64,000 nt of DNA from Nitzschia sp. DOCU1. Taxonomy: Eukaryota > Bacillariophyta > Bacillariophyceae > Bacillariales > Bacillariaceae. A model generated the notes under the pieces. That model saw only the letters and a program-made list of their open reading frames with translations. It did not search any database and was not told where the DNA came from. The stretch spans positions 558,001-622,000 of the forward strand of contig OX595997.1 in NCBI GenBank assembly GCA_951394045.1, written 5' to 3'. A program made the translations under genes and the position numbers. Shown piece by piece: positions 1 through 9,506 of this stretch (positions are counted from its first letter, which is position 1; every line of letters begins with the position of its first letter).

Positions 1-1
1 G

Positions 2-1522
2 CAGCAGATCGACCTGATGATTATTTTTGATGTTAAAATGGATCTGACAAGAAAGGCCCGGATCTGCGCAAGAGGCGATCAGACCGAGGCGCCGTCATCG
101 ATTACATATGCGTCGGTTGTGACGCGGGAAAGTATCCGAATTGCATTCCTTATTGCCGCTTTGAATGGTCTTAACACTTTGTCTGCCGATATCGCAGGAG
201 CTTACTTGCATGCGCCTTGCGCAGAAAAGGTTCACACAATCCTAGGTCCGGAGTTTGGCTCTCTCCAGGGTCGGAGAGCTGTGATCATTAAGGCACTCTA
301 TGGATTATCGTCCGCAGGATTTTCATGGAGGTCTCATTGTGCAAAGGTTTTGAGGGAGGAATTGCAATTTATTCCATGCCGTGCTGATATGGATGTTTGG
401 CGTCGTGAGGCGTTGCACCCGAACGGCGAAAAATATTATGAGTATTTACTTGTGTATACTGACGACTTGCTGTGTGTCTCTCACGATCCAAAGTCAATCC
501 TGAACGATCTTAATGATCGGTTCCTATTGAAACCAGAGTCAGTGGGAGAGCCAACATCCTATCTAGGAGCCTCAATCTCCAAATATTGGATTGACGGTGA
601 TGCTAATTTTAAATGGGCCATTGGTTCAGAGGAGTACGTGAAAGAAGCAATCCGCGTGATCCAATTACGGATCGATGGGACCCTGAAGAATAAGGTCAGC
701 TCTGTACTACCGAATGGCTACAGACCAGAGCTGGATTCGTCGCCACTACTGAATGACGACGGTGTATCATTTTACATGCAATGTATTGGAATTTTGCGTT
801 GGATTGTTGAGTTGGGGAGAATTGACATCTGCGGAGAGGTTTCGATGCTGTCAGCGTATAATGCGTGCCCGAGGAAAGGGCATCTGGATGCGGTGCTACA
901 CATTTTTGCATATTTGAAGTCTCATGATCGATCAAAACTTGTTATGGATGACGCCTACATGGAGTGGGAAGAGTTACCCAAATGCGATTGGTCGGAATTC
1001 TATCCGTGGGCTAAAGATGAATGGCCGCCGGACACACCAAAACCATTAGGAAAACCAGTGGTAATTACTATGTTTGTTGATGCTTCGCATGCTGCTAACC
1101 TTGTTACTCGACAGTCGCGCACAGGTGTGTTGATTTTCTTGAACAGAGCGCCAATTGTTTGGTACTCAAAGAAACAGAACAGTGTTGAAACAAGTTCGTT
1201 TGGCTCCGAGTTCATGGCTTTAAAAACCGGAGTTGAGTTGTTGGAAGCGTTGCGCTACAAGCTGAGAATGATGGGCATCCCTATTGAGGGCTATGCCAAT
1301 GTTAGAGTTGACAACATGTCCGTCGTGAAGAATACAAGCGTCCCCGAATCGATGCTGAAGAAGAAATCGAATTCCATTGCGTATCACTACGTTCGTTCAA
1401 AGGCTGCGGCCGATATCATTCGTATTGGGTATGAGTCCACACAATCGAACCTGGCTGATATGCTGACCAAGATTCAAACTGGACCGGAGAGAAAGAGATT
1501 ATGTTCGAAGGTTATGTTTTAG
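2..1522 (+). CDS. Ty1/copia Pol, C-terminal part (reverse transcriptase + RNase H), 5' truncated by window
   Basis: The frame is already open at the first bases, so the visible start at 17 is internal. The product is the C-terminal half of a copia-type polyprotein: RT motif A (LSADIAGAYL, catalytic Asp), motif C as YTDD rather than the usual YVDD, then RNase H (FVDASHAANL with an active-site Asp; later VDNMS and the copia terminal signature ADMLTK). It would copy element RNA into cDNA in cytoplasmic particles. There are no internal stops or frameshifts over 500 codons, so decay is slight. Gag, protease and integrase must lie upstream of the window. It belongs to a different lineage from the copia element at 46.5-52.1 kb: the RT sequences differ strongly. 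Confidence 0.93.
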   Translation, partial: QQIDLMIIFDVKMDLTRKARICARGDQTEAPSSITYASVVTRESIRIAFLIAALNGLNTLSADIAGAYLHAPCAEKVHTILGPEFGSLQGRRAVIIKALYGLSSAGFSWRSHCAKVLREELQFIPCRADMDVWRREALHPNGEKYYEYLLVYTDDLLCVSHDPKSILNDLNDRFLLKPESVGEPTSYLGASISKYWIDGDANFKWAIGSEEYVKEAIRVIQLRIDGTLKNKVSSVLPNGYRPELDSSPLLNDDGVSFYMQCIGILRWIVELGRIDICGEVSMLSAYNACPRKGHLDAVLHIFAYLKSHDRSKLVMDDAYMEWEELPKCDWSEFYPWAKDEWPPDTPKPLGKPVVITMFVDASHAANLVTRQSRTGVLIFLNRAPIVWYSKKQNSVETSSFGSEFMALKTGVELLEALRYKLRMMGIPIEGYANVRVDNMSVVKNTSVPESMLKKKSNSIAYHYVRSKAAADIIRIGYESTQSNLADMLTKIQTGPERKRLCSKVMF

Positions 1523-1580
1523 GTTGATGTCGAAGATGCGTTTGGCTCCGCAGGGTGGCAGTGACCTTTCGCGAGGGATC

Positions 1581-1790
1581 TGTTGGAGTTAGACGTCCAT
1601 CCAAAGAGGTGGTAACCCTTAGGCAAGAGATGACAATGCCATCGGATCATATAGTATCCGAGTAGCATTGAGGGGACCGTTAATTCCCCGTGATAGTCGC
1701 CAAGATTAGGGACTCAGGCGGGACTGGAAATGCCCGCGATATAAAGTAAGGTCACAATTTTGTTTCGTCCAATTGTTGAATCACCATCCA
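1581..1790 (+). repeat. probable 3' LTR of the first copia element
   Basis: TGTTGGAG starts at 1581, about 60 bp after the Pol stop and just after a purine-rich GCGAGGGA that could be the polypurine tract. Copia LTRs usually begin TG and sit right here. I could not find a matching CA end or a second copy (it would lie outside the window), so the right border near 1790 is a guess. Confidence 0.35.
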
Positions 1791-2764
1791 TCGTATGTGT
1801 GTTTGTGCTTGAATCGTCCGCCACTCCTTGCTAGATTTAATGGAAGGAAAACATGATAGAAATATTTCTCGAAACTATTTAGAAGCGAGAGCGATTCGAA
1901 TAGATCTCCAAATCGGTTCCCACAAGAAGGGGTTGACACAGTAATGCGTGCAATCATTTCCAACGACGTTGTGGAGATGATGCAACGGCTTGGTGAAGTT
2001 TAAGAAAGGAATAATGAAAAGAGAATGAGCGTCGTCTGAAGACTTGGTCGGAGATGAATGAACATATGAAAAAGCTGTTTCATCCGCTGTGATAGTTTGA
2101 AATCCGAGCTCTTTCGCAACGGACCTAAGTATTTCTTCTCTCCATCCCAACACAGTGTCGTTGCCAGAAATCGGAACGCACTCCCATGCACCTGGAAACC
2201 ACTCTCCGCCAGGAGACTCAAAATGCTGGCTCCATGTTTCTCGGGAGGCCAAAAGAGTAAACGAATGCTCTTTGAAAACACTCAAAATATCATTCATATC
2301 ATCAGAATACTCCTTACCATCCCTCCAATGAAGGCCGAAATGGAATATGAGTATATCGGCCCAGGCTGAAACTTCATAAATCTCACTCATATTATTCGGC
2401 AGAGAACGATATTGTGCATAGAATCTTGCCAATACAGTGTCTGAACCCCAGGCAGGGTGACTGATTTTGGCGGTCTCGATGAATCTCACACCATTTAACC
2501 AGAATGCTACTTTCCGTTCTACTTCCACGGTCCTCAGTGTGAAATTGTTCTTCCTCAACTCGCACACGAATCCGTCCCAGACTTGATTCAACGTTGAATC
2601 TCCCAGAAAGGCAATGGTCCAATTGTGATTCTTGGCAATATTCATGATATGGCAAACATCATCGTCACACACAGCAGTTTCAGATGTTTGGCTCATGATG
2701 CGAAGTGGTCCATCGTTCATATATCGTAGGGCTGCCAGTCGAGTTTCTTCTATTGGAGCACTCC

Positions 2765-2874
2765 CAAAACGCAAATTGCGTCGGCGACGCAATTTGCGTC
2801 GCGCAATTTGCGCGACGCAAATTGCGTCCCCAAAAGGTCAGCGCAAATTGCGACACCATGACGCAAATAAAATG
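2765..2874. repeat. subterminal array of GCAAATTGCG motifs, left end of transposon
   Basis: About four copies of the near-palindromic core GCAAATTGCG/GCAATTTGCG, mostly framed by GACG or CGTC, occur in about 110 bp. A matching but longer array lies at the other end. Such subterminal motif clusters are typical transposase-binding sites. Confidence 0.75.
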
Positions 2875-2963
2875 CTACGACAACAACAATCAACAAGACC
2901 ATGGATTCAACAGGTAACATCAATATAAACAAGATGAGGAGCAATTTGTGGCAGAGGCCATTG

Positions 2964-3299
2964 TCACAGAGGCAGCGGATGGCCTTGATGTTTATTCTTA
3001 TGGCTTCTTTGGATGACACTGATGACGAATGTTTGCTGTCCATTCCTTTTCCAAAGTGCACCACCAGCCGACAGGCGGTATTTTCGTTTGAGGGCTTCGC
3101 TGTTACGGTCCTGTTCTGGGAAGTTGGCTTGATGTTCAGCTGTGACTGCTTCCCATTCCGCACCAGAAATAGGCAGATCCCTTGCCATAACTGCAAGAAA
3201 GGACATGGTCTCAGCTTCTCCCCAGCCCATACCTCTTCTTGACGATGCTGATACTGCTGGAGCAGCTGGGGCGGCGGCTGCTTGTTTCTTCTTGGCCAT
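2964..3299 (-). CDS. short Myb/SANT-like (DUF6818-type) ORF inside the transposon
   Basis: This 111-residue frame starts at the Met before a Lys- and Ala-rich leader. Residues about 25-75 contain GWGEAETMSFLAVMARDLPI, then AEWEAV and ALKRKYR. The Trp/Glu/Leu spacing resembles the DUF6818 Myb-like DNA-binding domain. The conserved half after the RKY motif is not in this frame, and the next frame reads more plausibly, so a frameshift is likely. It may be the remnant of an accessory DNA-binding protein of the parent transposon. It lies on the same strand as the host gene. Confidence 0.5.
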   Translation of the reverse strand: MAKKKQAAAAPAAPAVSASSRRGMGWGEAETMSFLAVMARDLPISGAEWEAVTAEHQANFPEQDRNSEALKRKYRLSAGGALWKRNGQQTFVISVIQRSHKNKHQGHPLPL

Positions 3300-3552
3300 G
3301 GTTGGTTGTTGAAGAAGTGTGATTTTATGTTGCCCTCCTTCGTTGTTATGGGAACTGCACACTTTATTGGTTACCTCTTTACTCAGTCGCGTGGATAAAT
3401 TTGTGGCTGCTGTGCACCCTAGTGATCACTTTTTACTCCTTACTAAACAGTTGGATGATGATGCGAAGGAGAGAGCCTGAGGTTATCATCATGTAGAGAG
3501 GTGAAGTGAATGGTTACTACGGTGGAGCAATTTATCGCGTGTTTTTACGCGG

Positions 3553-3705
3553 TGTCGCAATTTGCGTCGCCGACGCAATTTGCGAGAGGGGGGGGGGGGG
3601 GTCTCGCAAATTGCGTCGCCGTGACGCATTTGACTGGGACGACCAGTCTGCGTGACGCAAATTGCGTCGCGCAAATTGCGTCGCGCCGACGCAATTTGCG
3701 TTTTG
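3553..3705. repeat. subterminal array of GCAAATTGCG motifs, right end of transposon
   Basis: Six copies of the same core in both orientations, interrupted by a G14 run (3588-3601) and a short unique stretch around 3625-3650. It mirrors the left array and ends in the terminal inverted repeat. Confidence 0.75.
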
Positions 3706-4169
3706 GGAGCGCTCCATTGGTTGGTGGCCCAGCGCGCACGAAAAATCGAAGCTGTAAAAAAGGTTTGCCCGCCAGCTGATTTGCTCCCAATGCAGCAACG
3801 CTCGTCGTTTTCATAATGAGGTGGGAGTACACATCGACCAAAGAGTTTCACATGAGAGTTGTCGGCTCCTGGCGTACGATTCAATGGAATATCGGTGTTC
3901 ATAATGCTATCGAGCTCTTGTGACGTCAACTTCAAATCGATGATTTCATACCCTTCTTGTTTGAGCAGATGGCCAGTCATTGATTCGAGCCAATGAGTTG
4001 GAGAATGAAAACTGTTATACAGATACAATCGCACCATCATCAATAAACACAAAACCAGACAATTAAAAGAGCGGGCTCTTCGACTCATCGAAGAGAAGCT
4101 GTCATAAGAGATTGGTTTTTTTAGCCTGATCATTTTTTTTCGAGAAAAATATTCGAAGCACAAGGACAC

Positions 4170-4798
4170 GCAGGATCATTAAAAGTATGGAACACTGAGT
4201 GCAACGGTAAACTGCTGACTAATGAGCAGTTTTTCAGTTATTAATAAATCTCCTCCGTGTTCATTTTGTGTCGAAAAGAATTGTTTTGGTTCCTCGTCTG
4301 TGGAGACGTTACGTTTCGGGTTTGGTTTCCTATCCTCGCTGACGGGTCATTTGTAGTGGAGAAAAGTCATTTCGTGGGTCCTCCGATCCTTGAGGTTGCT
4401 TTTCTTTCGGCGACGTGGCCCTTCTTTGTGCCTACAGTACGTCGGAGTGAGTCGAGTCAGTCTACTAGCGGCCACCAGTTCCGCGCAAACATCTCGCGCC
4501 CGTGACTGCCACTTGTTCACGAACAGTGTTAACTAATCAACCACGTAGAACCCGTGAGAGTGGTCGCATGGGTCGATTGTTGCTCCGCGCATTTTTGATT
4601 GGATTGACTGAAAGGGCACGTGGTGTGCCGAAGAGAAAACCCCTCCACACCGCCGCCGCCGCCGTCATTCATCAGCACATATCTTCTACACTCTCTGCTC
4701 GCTCACAACTTCGAGTCGCGACGACGATATTCCGAGTATCATGATATCAGGTCCATTCTTTCGTCGACGACCATGACGGAGTCCCACTATCTACTGCA
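4170..4798. other. 5' flank of the cytochrome b561 gene; no gene seen
   Basis: Short open frames here have no recognisable domains, and I see no repeats. The last part is presumably promoter and 5' UTR for the gene starting at 4799. Confidence 0.4.
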
Positions 4799-6076
4799 AT
4801 GAGTCGTTTCATGTCTCTGGTTCTGTTGCTCGCCTCAACGGCCACCACAAAGGCAGGAAGCCTATGTACGTTGGCAGAGCCTGTTCCACTGAGCCAACGA
4901 AGTGGGGGACTGTTCCTGGAGCAGGTGAAGAACTCGGCTGAGGGTACTTACACGGTGCGCTTGACCTACAAGGGCGGTAATTCCTGGATCGGCGTTGGCA
5001 TTAATACTCGAGGCTGGGAGGACATGGCACCGGCCGAGGCTGTGATCGGCCGCGTCATGGGCGATGGTGAGAGGATCAGAGTCATGCACTACAAAGTGAG
5101 CACGTCGGCCGACGACGGCTCGGGGGTCGACCCCGTGAGCTCGAGCTCTCTGCAAAACGCCATGTTCGAGCAGCCCGATGAATCTACCAGCATTCTGACA
5201 TTCACTCAGAACTTGGACGAAATGGGCGTCACTGACAGCAGCCAATGGATCTTTGCAGTCGGCCTGCCTAACAACAGCTGGGGAGGCGAGCACGTGATAA
5301 ATGGTGCCTTTAAGATCGCCCTGACCAACAATTGCCAAACAGATGACTCGATCACGGGCAACTCCACGTCTGACCTGATCCTGTCCGACGGCCTCTACGG
5401 CTACAAAAATCTGTGGATGGCCCATGGAATCCTCATGGCCATTGCGTGGGGTGTCTGCGCCCCACTAGCTGTTGGTGTCAGCCTCCTGAGGGCAGTTCTC
5501 TACAACCAGCTCGGTAGCAACTGGCTCTCTGTCCACATGTATTTGAACATGCTGACCTTGTTGCTCACATTGGCGGGATTTTTGGTGGCGGTCGTCGCTA
5601 TGCAGAAGGGCGAGGGCAGCAAAGAACATTTCCAAGACCAACACCACAAGATTGGCTTGAGCATTATGATCTTGGTCGTTTTGCAAGCCCTAGCGGGTTA
5701 CCTTCGCCCGCATCCACCACATGCCACTCGTCCCAGTACCACTGCTACCACCAAGGATTTCCAAAGCAGCAAGTTAGAGGACGGCAGTGGTGGAGAGGAT
5801 AGCGTCAATGACCACCACGAGGCTTCTTCGAAACTTACTGCTTCTACTATCCCCAAGTCATTGATTCGAAAGGTTTGGGAAATTGGTCATCGTCTAGCTG
5901 GAGCAGTGTTGGTTGCCCTATCGTGGTATAATATTCAAGGTGGCATCGACATTCAAGTACGTAATTTTGAGGCCATGGAATGGGCTCCCATCTTTTGGGG
6001 AATCGCTGGTAGTGTTTCGGCCAGCATTGTGGTTCTCAAAGGATACAGCTTAATGGCATATAGTCGCGAACAATAA
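4799..6076 (+). CDS. DOMON domain/cytochrome b561 membrane protein
   Basis: The 425-residue protein has a signal peptide (MSRFMSLVLLLASTATTKA), an extracellular DOMON domain (about 30-180) and a cytochrome b561 membrane core (about 200-420) with hydrophobic helices. Candidate haem ligands are His209 (WMAHGIL), His246 (SVHMYL), His282/283 (QHHKIG) and His364 (IGHRLAG), matching the four conserved histidines of the family. An acidic loop (about 305-350) separates the last helices. CYB561-DOMON proteins carry electrons across the plasma or vesicle membrane, often from ascorbate to extracellular acceptors or ferric iron. The donor and acceptor here are unknown. Single exon. Confidence 0.9.
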   Translation: MSRFMSLVLLLASTATTKAGSLCTLAEPVPLSQRSGGLFLEQVKNSAEGTYTVRLTYKGGNSWIGVGINTRGWEDMAPAEAVIGRVMGDGERIRVMHYKVSTSADDGSGVDPVSSSSLQNAMFEQPDESTSILTFTQNLDEMGVTDSSQWIFAVGLPNNSWGGEHVINGAFKIALTNNCQTDDSITGNSTSDLILSDGLYGYKNLWMAHGILMAIAWGVCAPLAVGVSLLRAVLYNQLGSNWLSVHMYLNMLTLLLTLAGFLVAVVAMQKGEGSKEHFQDQHHKIGLSIMILVVLQALAGYLRPHPPHATRPSTTATTKDFQSSKLEDGSGGEDSVNDHHEASSKLTASTIPKSLIRKVWEIGHRLAGAVLVALSWYNIQGGIDIQVRNFEAMEWAPIFWGIAGSVSASIVVLKGYSLMAYSREQ

Positions 6077-6560
6077 TGAAGACTATGACGAACAAATGAT
6101 AGCATAAACTACAGTATTGTTAGTATTAGCGATTTTTTTGGCCGAAACGTCGTTGGACACCCAAGTTTAGTGCTACCATTCCACTTTGATTTCCAAGTTA
6201 GGAGCAGAAATGTTTCGGGTGGTAAATCAGTGCTGTCTCTCCGTGACAAAATGTCCTTTCGGAAACGGTTTTGTTGTTGGATATTTCAATCGAGAGCGAC
6301 TACTAGTCGCAAAGGCTGGTTGTTTGCTAGTAGTAGCATCTCGTCGCGCGCGGAAAGGGAGGCCGGCGCATCGCAACGCCCCCGCCGCCTCTTGCCGAAA
6401 AAAGCGAATGAAGACGACGCTATGACACACCGTGTGTATGATGATATGTTGATGTTGATGCTGCTGTTGCACGTTGTGATATCGTTTTGGATATCTGCAT
6501 CCCTCCTTTTGCCTCATTACTTCTATCCCCTTCACCACAGCAATACTCGAATTTGCAAGA
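6077..6560. other. intergenic; no gene seen
   Basis: Only overlapping short frames without domain content. It holds the 3' end of the b561 gene and the 5' flank of the HTH gene. Confidence 0.4.
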
Positions 6561-7295
6561 ATGTCAGATAATTATAATATTAATGAGATTGCAGAAGATT
6601 CGCCCACGAAAAAGCAGCGTCAAAGCTGGGACAATCGAACCAAAGTGGAAGTGGTCACGGCGGCTCTGGCAGTCAAGTGCAAAAAAGACAAGCGTGAGAT
6701 TGTGGCGAGATATCCCGGTTTGACTCCCAATGTCTTGCAAAAGTGGCTTCGAAAAAAGGACAAAATTCTGGCTTTGGGTAGACAAGGCTTGAAACTCGAC
6801 AAAAAGAAGGATTATACGCTCAAAATCGTTCCCTGGCAGAAAATCAAGGATGCCCTCATGGACTTTTTAAAGGCGAATGCCAAGCTGAAAAGCCATCAGC
6901 GAATCGTGGTGACGGGTGGGATTGTCGCCAAGAAATCTCGAGAAATTGCCAAGAATTTAATGGAACAACACTACCAGAGACCTTTTCTATTGCCTATAGA
7001 AGTGCAAAAGATTGGAACCTTCAAGGGCAGCGAGTCGTGGTCTCATGCCTTTTTGGCAGCTTCGGGGTATGGATCCAATACCTTCCAAAGACAAGTGGAT
7101 GTTTCTGGATACGAAATGGAGGATTTGGTGGAACAGTTTTTGGATGCGGGTGCCAAACTTCTCAAGAAAATCGCTCAGGAAGATTCCGAGGATTACAAGC
7201 CGCATTCTCAGGATATCAATGATGTTCTAGTTCGTATTGCCAGAACGCAGCGGACGACTCAGCACAGCGGAACGAAACGTCAACGAGATTATTGA
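6561..7295 (+). CDS. transposase-type HTH DNA-binding protein (Psq/CENP-B-like N-terminus)
   Basis: The 244-residue basic protein begins with an acidic stub and a Lys-rich patch (SPTKKQRQSWDNRTK). A homeodomain-like helix-turn-helix follows (about 25-68: VEVVTAALAVKCKKDKREIV, then LTPNVLQKWLRKKDK), of the kind at the N-terminus of Pogo/Tigger transposases and Pipsqueak proteins. Residues 95-180 may hold a second, CENP-B-like DNA-binding unit (FLKAN...ESWSHAFLAASGYG). There is no DDE catalytic region and no adjoining continuation, so it is either a domesticated DNA-binding protein or the N-terminal remnant of a transposase. Specific targets cannot be inferred. Confidence 0.6.
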   Translation: MSDNYNINEIAEDSPTKKQRQSWDNRTKVEVVTAALAVKCKKDKREIVARYPGLTPNVLQKWLRKKDKILALGRQGLKLDKKKDYTLKIVPWQKIKDALMDFLKANAKLKSHQRIVVTGGIVAKKSREIAKNLMEQHYQRPFLLPIEVQKIGTFKGSESWSHAFLAASGYGSNTFQRQVDVSGYEMEDLVEQFLDAGAKLLKKIAQEDSEDYKPHSQDINDVLVRIARTQRTTQHSGTKRQRDY

Positions 7296-7750
7296 GTGCA
7301 CTGGTTTTGGAAAAGCGTACTCATGTTATTTCGGACGACGATCATCGCCTGGGGGGTGAAATCTGCTAAACACAACACAGACGGGAGGCCACATGGCGGC
7401 ACTTCTGCTACGGTGCAATGGTATCTGTCCTTGAATGCCGAAAAGGAAAAAAAGAGAGAACAACGACGTTGCCAATGCGGCCAGGAGTCCGCTACTCAAC
7501 TAAAGCTACTCTTTCCTTTGATTACGTACGTATGTATGTACCCTATCATAATACATTTTCTGGGTACTGTGACTGATGTCGATGACTGTGACTCCTTTGA
7601 TGGTCACACTCTCAATGTTGTGTCGTTTTCTCTTCTTCGAAATCAACATCGACTTTTAGAAACAACGCAAGAGGATGCCAGAAGAAGCGTTGCGTCGATC
7701 ACGTCATTTCCAATACTGAAAGAGGGGGGGGGGGGGCTCGTACTGCTGCT
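7296..7750. other. intergenic with a G-run; no gene seen
   Basis: An open frame runs through part of this stretch but has no domain-like composition. A homopolymer of G near 7724-7736 sits just before the glycosyltransferase start. Confidence 0.35.
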
Positions 7751-9163
7751 ATGCCACCAACAGGACTCCGCCGGAGTCGACTCCAGGGGGTACGCTTGCT
7801 CCTGGCATTCACTTCGTTTGTCAGCTTGTCCACTTTGATTCCAATGTTGGAAAGGACCAACGTCTACGATTTGTTGAGTGAAGGGCCGCCAAGAGAAGAT
7901 TGGGACGCAACCCTTAGTAGTGACATCGGCGCCATGAACCAAACTGAGGATGGGCCGCTGGACCTACCGGTGGCGAACAAGGAAAAGGGAAATAATGGGA
8001 CTTTCCGTTCCGACGTTACTTCTCCCAGCAAGTTATCGGCTACTGTTGTCCATCCCAACAGGAGCGAAAATGGCTTTTCGGCTTGTGTGCTCACCATGGA
8101 TGACAACATCCTGTGGCCCGAGTGGTTAGCCTATCATTATCAGACCCTCCCCCTACGTCGGTTGATTGTGGCCTTGGACCCCAAATCAAGGACGAAACCA
8201 ACGGAATTGTTTGATCGGTACCGACGGCATGGTCTTTTCTTGAATGCGACAGTGTGGGAAAATGACGAGTACATCGAGGACCAAGATATGAAAATGTGGA
8301 TCAATGCCAATACTACCTCCGACATGGAACTTTTAGCTCACTACCTGAAGCGCCAGAAATACTTTCTACACAGGTGTCTTGAACAACTATATACCGAGAA
8401 AAGGACATGGGTGCTACTTGTGGATACGGATGAATTGCTTGTGCCTTGGTGGAGAAATCTAATTGTATCCGAAGAAAGGGAGACAACGAGTGGAAACGAC
8501 GATTCCAGCCGCAGCATCTTGGAAAGCCTCACCACACAAGCGAGCAAAGTATTTTCGGTTGATCTGAACGCCAATTACTCCCAATGGCTGAATCACACTG
8601 ATCATGGATGTTTTTATCTCTATCGGAAACGTTTCATGCCTCGCTCCAGTAACGAAACTATGTTGCCGACGCAAGGACTTCCTATTCATCTCCTGACGGT
8701 GGAACAAGATCATTACATTGGTCAGCACAATGGCAAGGTTATGTTGGATCTGTCCAAAGTGTCCCCGGAGATGGCTCGGCTAGTATTCAATAATGGCACG
8801 CTTGGAAACTTTACATCGCCGCATTTGGGAATCGATCCATTGTGTGCACCCATCAAAGTCAAGGCCCTTGCGCATCGCCCGTTTTTTGTTCACCATTACG
8901 GAGTGAACTTACCCAGGATTTCCGAACGAGACAATGATCCTCGATTGATAATGAAGCTGAAGCAATGGAAGAAAGAACAGAAGCGAGCCAAATTAGTGTT
9001 TAACCATACGCATTTACCATTTGCCAGTGCTTGGGTCGACGCGTTTTTGAAAAGCCTCACCGAGGAGGTTGCATTCGATCTGTTGCGTCCCATGGAAGAC
9101 CAGCACTCGTTAGACGAAGGGCTACAACCAGAACAGTCAAATGGGGCCTCAGTAACCTACTAG
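7751..9163 (+). CDS. Golgi type II glycosyltransferase, GT92/DUF23-like
   Basis: The 470-residue protein starts with a short basic tail and a signal anchor (VRLLLAFTSFVSLSTLIPML), then a stem with N-glycosylation sequons. The GT-A-like domain runs from about 112: ACVLTMDDNILWPEWLAYHY, LIVALDP, and WVLLVDTDELLVP, a DxD-type metal and sugar-nucleotide motif. HRPFFVHHYGVNLP lies near the C-terminus. This pattern matches the GT92 (DUF23) group, whose studied members add galactose to glycans in the Golgi. The family assignment is moderate and the donor and acceptor are unknown. Single exon; the start is set by the anchor. Confidence 0.6.
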   Translation: MPPTGLRRSRLQGVRLLLAFTSFVSLSTLIPMLERTNVYDLLSEGPPREDWDATLSSDIGAMNQTEDGPLDLPVANKEKGNNGTFRSDVTSPSKLSATVVHPNRSENGFSACVLTMDDNILWPEWLAYHYQTLPLRRLIVALDPKSRTKPTELFDRYRRHGLFLNATVWENDEYIEDQDMKMWINANTTSDMELLAHYLKRQKYFLHRCLEQLYTEKRTWVLLVDTDELLVPWWRNLIVSEERETTSGNDDSSRSILESLTTQASKVFSVDLNANYSQWLNHTDHGCFYLYRKRFMPRSSNETMLPTQGLPIHLLTVEQDHYIGQHNGKVMLDLSKVSPEMARLVFNNGTLGNFTSPHLGIDPLCAPIKVKALAHRPFFVHHYGVNLPRISERDNDPRLIMKLKQWKKEQKRAKLVFNHTHLPFASAWVDAFLKSLTEEVAFDLLRPMEDQHSLDEGLQPEQSNGASVTY

Positions 9164-9506
9164 TTCATGTTGTTTATTGTCAGATCGCTTCGTCGTCTTG
9201 AAAAGAAGGTCTTTCGCGTCCACGATTGATTCGTGACTCAAGTCAATTTTGGTTCACGAAATTTTTGGTGTTGTTGAAAATCCACTTGCATGGTCGGTCG
9301 AACAGCGACTTGCTTCCCCCTCTCCTTTTTGTCATCGTTGATGCATCACGCTTTTTCATTGTCATTCATTTGCGATGCGCAGAAGAACATGCTTGTTGTC
9401 ATCCCTCTGCCGTCGTTTCTCGTCTTGTGTCAGACATGAGCTAAACAGCTGCTGCATCCATTTTTGGCTGAAAATTTGCAAGGACGCATTGCGGTAGAGA
9501 AAGTCC
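9164..9506. other. intergenic; no gene seen
   Basis: Short frames only. It contains the glycosyltransferase 3' end and the start region of the next gene. Confidence 0.35.

Larger units (their letters stand above)
2765..3705 (-). mobile_element. 941-bp non-autonomous DNA transposon (TIR element, Mutator-like by TSD size)
   Basis: The ends are perfect inverted repeats (CAAAACGCAAATTGCGTCG at 2765; its reverse complement ends at 3705). Flanks are GGAGCACTCC (2755-2764) and GGAGCGCTCC (3706-3715), a 10-bp duplication with one mismatch. Removing element plus one copy takes out 951 bp (317 codons) and leaves the host frame intact, which supports these borders. A 9-11 bp duplication suggests a Mutator-like transposase in trans, but GGAGCGCTCC is itself a palindrome, so part of it could belong to the inverted repeat. 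The element carries no transposase, only a short Myb/SANT-like reading frame, and a 14-base G run at 3588-3601. Confidence 0.8.
1875..4088 (-). pseudogene. PC-esterase/TBL-like SGNH-fold protein, split by a transposon
   Basis: The two halves read in the same minus-strand frame. The 5' half (about 3716-4088) has a type II signal anchor (NCLVLCLLMMVRLYLY) and a Cys-containing segment. The 3' half (1875 to about 2764) has the SGNH/PC-esterase signature FLGDSTLNQVW and, near the C-terminus, DCTHYC with a D..H pair as in TBL/CAS1-type polysaccharide O-acyltransferases or esterases, which act on glycans in the secretory pathway. Between them lies a 941-bp inverted-repeat element; codons for Ser-Ala-Pro are duplicated at its edges, as expected from target-site duplication. 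Earlier starts at 4133 and 4169 are possible; I prefer 4088 because the anchor then follows at once. As it stands the gene probably makes no full-length protein unless the insert is excised or is absent from the other allele. Confidence 0.75.

Noticed and set aside
2765..3705. CRISPR-like array of short palindromic repeats
   Set aside because: Spacing is irregular, there are no unique spacers, both orientations are mixed, and the motifs lie at transposon ends in a eukaryotic genome.
4862..5425. 187-residue minus-strand frame inside the b561 gene
   Set aside because: Antisense shadow of the DOMON domain, which is clearly coded on the plus strand.
7296..7838. 180-residue plus-strand frame directly after the HTH gene stop
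   Set aside because: In frame with neither flanking gene's domains, low coding character, and it overlaps the glycosyltransferase start.
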